NCBI RefSeq assembly: GCF_001005295.1
Contig: NZ_LBMK01000006.1
Coordinates: 881-64,880, forward strand
Direction of reading: 5' to 3'
DNA length: 64,000 bases
Source of the DNA: Streptomyces yangpuensis
GTDB taxonomy: Bacteria > Actinomycetota > Actinomycetes > Streptomycetales > Streptomycetaceae
Position numbers and translations under genes: made by a program. The notes beneath the pieces are model-generated. The model was not told where the DNA came from. It saw only the letters and a list, made by a program, of their open reading frames with translations, and did no database searches. Shown in pieces: positions 60,321-64,000 of this stretch; position 1 is the stretch's first letter; each line of letters begins with the position of its first letter.

Positions 60321-61778
60321 ATGAAGCCCATGGCACACCTGGGGGTGGGCATCGGCTGGCGGCCGGAGATCGCGGACGCGGTCGAACGGCTGGACGGCCT
60401 GGACTGGGTCGAGGTGGTGGCCGAGAACATCTGCCCGGGCCACCTGCCCGAGGCGCTCGGGCGGCTGCGCGAGCGCGGCACGCGCATCGTGCCGCACGGG
60501 GTCTCCCTCGGCCTCGGCGGCGCCGACCGTCCGGATCCGGAGAAGCTGGCGGCGCTCGGGGAGCGGGCGGTGGCGCTGGGGGCGCCGCTCGTCACCGAGC
60601 ACATCGCCTTCGTACGGACGTCATCGCCGCTGCTGGAGGCCGGGCACCTGCTGCCGGTGCCGCGCACCCGCGACGCGCTGGACGTGCTGTGCGAGAACGT
60701 GCGGATCGCGCAGGACGCGCTGCCGGTGCCGTTGGCGCTGGAGAACATCGCCGCGCTGTTCTCGTGGCCCGGCGAGGAGATGACGGAGGGGCAGTTCCTC
60801 ACGGAACTGGTCGAACGGACCGGGGTCCGGCTGCTCATCGACGTGGCGAACCTGCACACCAACCGGGTCAACCGGGGCGAGGACCCGGCCGCCGTCCTGG
60901 ACGCGATCCCGCTGGAGGCGCTGGCGTACGTGCACGTGGCGGGCGGCGTCGAACGCGGCGGCGTCTGGCACGACACCCACGCGCACCCCGTGCCGCCGGT
61001 GGTGCTCGACCTGCTGGCCGAACTGCGTTCCCGGGTGGCACCGGCGGGTGTTCTGCTGGAGCGGGACGACGACTTCCCGCCCGAGGCGGAACTCGCGGGC
61101 GAACTGACCGCGATCCGCGAGGTTCTGACGGCAACGGCGCAGGCACTGCCGCAGGCGGGCGCGCCGGACACTGCGCGAGAAGCGGCGAAGAACCCGGCAG
61201 CCGGCACGAAGCCCGAGGCCGCGGCCGCGCCCGAGGCCGGCGCGGAGCCGGTGCGGGGGCCGGAGCCGGTGAGCGGCCCAGGACCGGGATCCGTGCCGGA
61301 GCCCGGGGCCGGGGCAGAGCCCGTGGGCGGGCCTGAGCACGGGACCGCGGCAGAGCCCGGGGCCGGGGAGGCGGCCCGGACTCGGGTGGGGCTCGCGCAG
61401 GCCGCCCTGCTCTCCGTGCTGGTGGCCGGGACGCCCGTGCCCGAGGGCTTCGACCGCGCACGGATCCGGGTGCAGGTGCGGGCACTGGCCGCCAAGCGGG
61501 CCGACGTCGTCGCCAAGGTGGCTCCGGAGCTGCCCGGGATCCTCGGCGGCCGTGCACCGTACCGGGAGGCCTTCCTCGCCTACGCGAAGGGCCGCCCGAT
61601 GACCGCCGGATACCGCAGGGACGCGCTGGACTTCGCCGAGCACCTGCTGATCCAGGACCTCCCGGCCGACCCGGCCGCACGGCGCCGGCTCACCGCCTGG
61701 TGGCGGGAGCGGGCGGGGGCCAGGCCACCGCGCCGCATCGTGCGCTGGGCCCGGGCGCTCGCGGGGAGGGCGGCATGA
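60321..61778 (+). CDS. DUF692 / MNIO-type non-heme iron oxidase with a C-terminal partner domain
   Basis: A 485-residue protein. The first ~275 residues form a DUF692 TIM barrel with metal-ligand motifs DWVEVVAENICPGH, TRIVPHGVSLGLGG, LVTEHIAFVR, LALENIAALF, LLIDVANLHTN, AYVHVAGG, WHDTHAHPV and LLERDDDFP, as in MbnB, TglH and bufferin BufB, iron enzymes that oxidise cysteine side chains of peptides. A Pro/Glu/Gly/Ala linker (~285-350) joins a C-terminal helical domain (LAQAALLSVLVAGTPVPEGFD, YRRDALDFAEHLLIQDLP), as in SCO6045-type proteins. The next gene (ATGA overlap) codes for a Cys-tailed membrane protein, its likely partner. Substrate inferred. Confidence 0.88.
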   Translation: MKPMAHLGVGIGWRPEIADAVERLDGLDWVEVVAENICPGHLPEALGRLRERGTRIVPHGVSLGLGGADRPDPEKLAALGERAVALGAPLVTEHIAFVRTSSPLLEAGHLLPVPRTRDALDVLCENVRIAQDALPVPLALENIAALFSWPGEEMTEGQFLTELVERTGVRLLIDVANLHTNRVNRGEDPAAVLDAIPLEALAYVHVAGGVERGGVWHDTHAHPVPPVVLDLLAELRSRVAPAGVLLERDDDFPPEAELAGELTAIREVLTATAQALPQAGAPDTAREAAKNPAAGTKPEAAAAPEAGAEPVRGPEPVSGPGPGSVPEPGAGAEPVGGPEHGTAAEPGAGEAARTRVGLAQAALLSVLVAGTPVPEGFDRARIRVQVRALAAKRADVVAKVAPELPGILGGRAPYREAFLAYAKGRPMTAGYRRDALDFAEHLLIQDLPADPAARRRLTAWWRERAGARPPRRIVRWARALAGRAA

Positions 61779-62803
61779 ACGTCCTCGCCGTAGCGATCTG
61801 GATCGCCGTCGTCGTCTCCTCCGTCCTGCTCGTACGCGGGCTGCGCCGGGCCCGGCCGGCCCCCGCGGCCCCGGCGGCCGGCCTCCACGACCTGTCCGAG
61901 GCCGCGTTCTTGGTGGGCGGCCCCGGCACCGTCGTGGACACCGCGCTCGTCTCGCTGCTCGGGGACGGCCGACTGCTCGTCGGCGGTCCCGGCATCGTCC
62001 AGGTACGCCCCGGCGCGTGGGCCGGCGACCCCACCGAACGCGCCGTGCTCCAGGCCCACGCCGGCGCTCCCTCGGGCTGGCTCTACCAGGTGCGGTACGC
62101 CGCCATGTGCGACCCGGCCGTCCAGGAGATCGGGGACGCCCTGGCCGCCCGCGGGCTGGTCGCCCCGCCCGGCACCGGCCGGGCCCCACGCCGCTGGGGG
62201 CTGGTCCAGGCCGTCGTGTGCGGGGTGTGGCTGGTGGCTTCGGTCCCGCTGACCGTCGTGGAGTTCGCCCTCGATGCCGACCCCGGCGTGCCGTTCGTCG
62301 TGACGGTGGCGCCCGCACTGTTCGCGGGCCTCGTCCTCGGCCTGTTCTGCAGGGCCCGGGCCGGGAACCGGGTCACCCCGGCCGGGCTGCGTGCCCTGCT
62401 GGCCCTGCGGTCCGCGTACGGGCACGACCACAGCCCGCACGTGCAGACGGCGCTGTTCGGGCTGCGCGGCCTGCGCGACCCGTTCCTGCGCCAGCAGCTG
62501 GTGCCCGCCGCGCGCGGCACCCGGCTGGCGGCGGCCCAGTCGGGCGCGCGCCCCCACCATCGGCACTCGTCGTCCTCCGACTCCTCGGCCGAGCTGCTGC
62601 CGGTGCTGTGGTGCGCGACGAGCGACGGGGGCGGCGGGAGCGGCGGTTCGGGCTGCGGGTCCGGTTCCGGCTGCGGATCCTCGGGCTCGGGCTGTGGCTC
62701 CTCCGGCAGCGGCAGCGGTTCCAGCTGCGGCAGCAGCTCCTCCGGTTCCAGCTGTTCGAGTTCGAGCAGTTCCAGTTGCTCCAGCAGTTCCAGCAGTTCC
62801 TGA
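61775..62803 (+). CDS. TIGR04222-type membrane protein with Ser/Gly/Cys tail
   Basis: A 342-residue protein with ATGA overlap with the DUF692 gene. A first membrane helix (VLAVAIWIAVVVSSVLLVRGL) precedes a domain with LHDLSEAAFLVGGPGTVVDTALVSLLGDGRLLV, the TIGR04222 pattern. Two further helices follow (LVQAVVCGVWLVASVPLTVV and VPFVVTVAPALFAGLVLGLF) and ALFGLRGLRDPFLRQQLVP. The last 58 residues (285-342) are only Ser, Gly and six Cys (residues 294, 300, 307, 318, 327, 335), with spacing from 6 to 11. The tail is a plausible substrate of the MNIO enzyme. No other function is known to me for the family. Confidence 0.83.
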   Translation: MNVLAVAIWIAVVVSSVLLVRGLRRARPAPAAPAAGLHDLSEAAFLVGGPGTVVDTALVSLLGDGRLLVGGPGIVQVRPGAWAGDPTERAVLQAHAGAPSGWLYQVRYAAMCDPAVQEIGDALAARGLVAPPGTGRAPRRWGLVQAVVCGVWLVASVPLTVVEFALDADPGVPFVVTVAPALFAGLVLGLFCRARAGNRVTPAGLRALLALRSAYGHDHSPHVQTALFGLRGLRDPFLRQQLVPAARGTRLAAAQSGARPHHRHSSSSDSSAELLPVLWCATSDGGGGSGGSGCGSGSGCGSSGSGCGSSGSGSGSSCGSSSSGSSCSSSSSSSCSSSSSSS

Positions 62804-62866
62804 TACGGCAATTCGGGTCACGGCCGCCGACACCGGCCGGTGATCCTTTACAAGTGCGGCGTCCGG

Positions 62867-62895
62867 GCCTCTCATCGGTTCATCGGATGAGAGGC
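62867..62895. promoter_or_regulatory. Perfect 10-bp hairpin/palindrome before the S33 peptidase gene
   Basis: GCCTCTCATC (62867-62876), loop GGTTCATCG, GATGAGAGGC (62886-62895). It sits 10 bases before the likely ATG, covering part of the ribosome site and an upstream in-frame ATG (62887). It may stop transcription from the TIGR04222 gene or act as an operator or translational hairpin for the next gene. There is no T-run. Confidence 0.5.
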
Positions 62896-62904
62896 AGGGG
62901 CGTC

Positions 62905-64000
62905 ATGCGCACGAGAACCGCACGTCACGGAGCCGCCGTGGCCGCCCTCCTCCTCACGCTGGGCGCGCCCGACGTCGCCGCCGCACCCGCCCCTCCGCCC
63001 CCGGAAGCCCCGGCCGCCGGCGGCACCTCCCGCATCCCCGACACCGGCGACGCCGAGAGCGCAGGGGCCGCGCTCGTCGCCCGTCGTGCCACCCTCGCGG
63101 CCGCCTCCCGGGGTGGCGGCGCCGCCGGTCTCGACTTCCGCGCCTGTCCCGCCGTCGAGGACCTGCCGTCCCACGTCCGGTGCGCCACCCTGCGCGTACC
63201 GCTCGACTACGCCCGTCCCGACGGCCCGCAGATCTCCCTCACCGTCAGCCGGGCCACCGCCACCGGGGCCCGCGGCGCCGCCCGCCAGGGCGCGCTCGTC
63301 CAGAACCCCGGCGGCCCCGGGGCATCCGGGATGTCCTTCCCGCTCGTCGCCGGTCTCCCCGGCTGGGAGCGGATCGCTGCCGCCTACGACCTCGTCGGCT
63401 ACGCCCCGCGCGGGGTCGGACGCTCGGCCCCGCTGTCCTGCCAGGACCCGGCGTCCCACGCGAAGGGTCCCGTCCAGGAGCCCGTCCACCCCTCCCCCGC
63501 GTACAAGATGCGGCGCCTCGCGCAGGCCCGGGCGTACGCCCGCGGCTGCGCGCGCCGGGCCGGCCCGGCCCTGCCGTACTACACCACCGCGAACAACGCC
63601 CGTGACCTGCACGTGCTGCGCGCCGCGCTCGGCGAGGAGAAGCTGACCTTCATGGGCGCCTCGTACGGCACGTACCTCGGTGCCGTCTACGCCACCCTGT
63701 ACCCGCGCCACGTCCGCCGGATGGTCCTCGACTCGCCGGTCGATCCCGATCCGCGCCGCGTCTGGTACCGCAACAACCTGGATCAGGCACGGGGGTTCGA
63801 GGGACGCTGGCGCGATTTCCGCGTCTGGGTGGCCCGCCACGACGCCGTGTACGGGCTCGGCACCACCCCGGAGGCCGTGCAGGCCGGCTACGAGCGGGTC
63901 CGGGACGCGGTGGCCCGCACCCCCGCGGGCGGGACCGTCGGGACCGGCGAGTTGCGGGCCGCTTACCTGCAGGCCGCGTACTACGACGACGTCTGGCCGG
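62905..64000 (+). CDS. Secreted S33-family tripeptidyl aminopeptidase, truncated by the window edge
   Basis: The visible 365 residues start MRTRTARHGAAVAALLLTLG with a signal peptide ending near DVAAA. The alpha/beta hydrolase core has LVQNPGGPGASGMSFPL (oxyanion), YDLVGYAPRGVGRSAPLSCQ and the nucleophile GASYGTYLGAVYA, and continues VLDSPVDPDP. Tripeptidyl and proline aminopeptidases of this type are common Streptomyces secreted enzymes. The acid and histidine of the triad lie beyond the edge. ATG 62905 has GAGGCAGGGG upstream; an in-frame ATG lies 18 bases earlier. Confidence 0.9.
   Translation, partial: MRTRTARHGAAVAALLLTLGAPDVAAAPAPPPPEAPAAGGTSRIPDTGDAESAGAALVARRATLAAASRGGGAAGLDFRACPAVEDLPSHVRCATLRVPLDYARPDGPQISLTVSRATATGARGAARQGALVQNPGGPGASGMSFPLVAGLPGWERIAAAYDLVGYAPRGVGRSAPLSCQDPASHAKGPVQEPVHPSPAYKMRRLAQARAYARGCARRAGPALPYYTTANNARDLHVLRAALGEEKLTFMGASYGTYLGAVYATLYPRHVRRMVLDSPVDPDPRRVWYRNNLDQARGFEGRWRDFRVWVARHDAVYGLGTTPEAVQAGYERVRDAVARTPAGGTVGTGELRAAYLQAAYYDDVWP

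Overview
The window looks like a stretch of Streptomyces chromosome. Base composition is very high in G+C with strong GC at third codon positions. Many genes start with GTG, and there are rare TTT/TTG/CTG-type and leaderless starts. Rare TTA codons occur, a four-gene conservon (cvnABCD) is present, and the trehalose/glycogen genes treX/glgX-treY-treZ are typical of actinomycetes. I see no insertion sequence, prophage, rRNA or CRISPR array. There is one tRNA (His).

Layout. At 1-2381 are the end of a sulfonate-type ABC permease, a CbiX-like sirohydrochlorin chelatase, a PanE-like reductase and a DUF4440 protein. At 2378-9952 are small-molecule and resistance functions: DUF1697, a macrolide-type glycosyltransferase, a FUSC membrane protein divergent from a TetR regulator with a perfect operator, an SDR, an APH-like kinase and an alpha/beta hydrolase. 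At 10008-14705 are a large secreted repeat protein, a DnaQ-type exonuclease and a SAV2148-type HEPN protein. At 14992-29288 is the trehalose locus, glgX, treY and treZ. It is interrupted by an MFS transporter and by a tightly packed pseudokinase / CHAT protease / alpha-beta hydrolase operon, an M14 metallopeptidase and an FHA protein.

At 29301-36066 are an M24 peptidase with its LysR regulator, a CTP-synthase-C-terminal-like amidotransferase, tRNA-His with a strong terminator, a hydrolase, an unknown protein and a Tat-exported phospholipase C. At 36427-42195 is a five-gene biosynthetic operon: an OleA/KASIII-like condensing enzyme, GT2, an acyl-adenylating enzyme, P450 and an epimerase/reductase. 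At 42152-45954 is a conservon. At 46272-50727 is housekeeping: msrB, murC, a small conserved protein, a RibD-C reductase and zapE. At 50793-57164 are OsmC, a P450 with an amidohydrolase, and three exported proteins. At 57176-60133 are an AIM24 / ABC ATPase / permease operon and a PTH2-like protein. At 60321-62803 a DUF692/MNIO enzyme is translationally coupled to a TIGR04222-type membrane protein that ends in a Ser/Gly/Cys tail. A secreted S33 peptidase runs off the right end.

The strongest candidates for undescribed biology are two. The first is the MNIO enzyme and membrane protein with a six-cysteine tail, a plausible post-translational modification pair. The second is the pseudokinase-CHAT-hydrolase operon (with the M14 peptidase next door), in which two genes carry TTA codons. 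The OleA/C/D-like cluster with an added glycosyltransferase and P450 is a third. All functional statements rest on motifs and recalled family knowledge; no database search was run.
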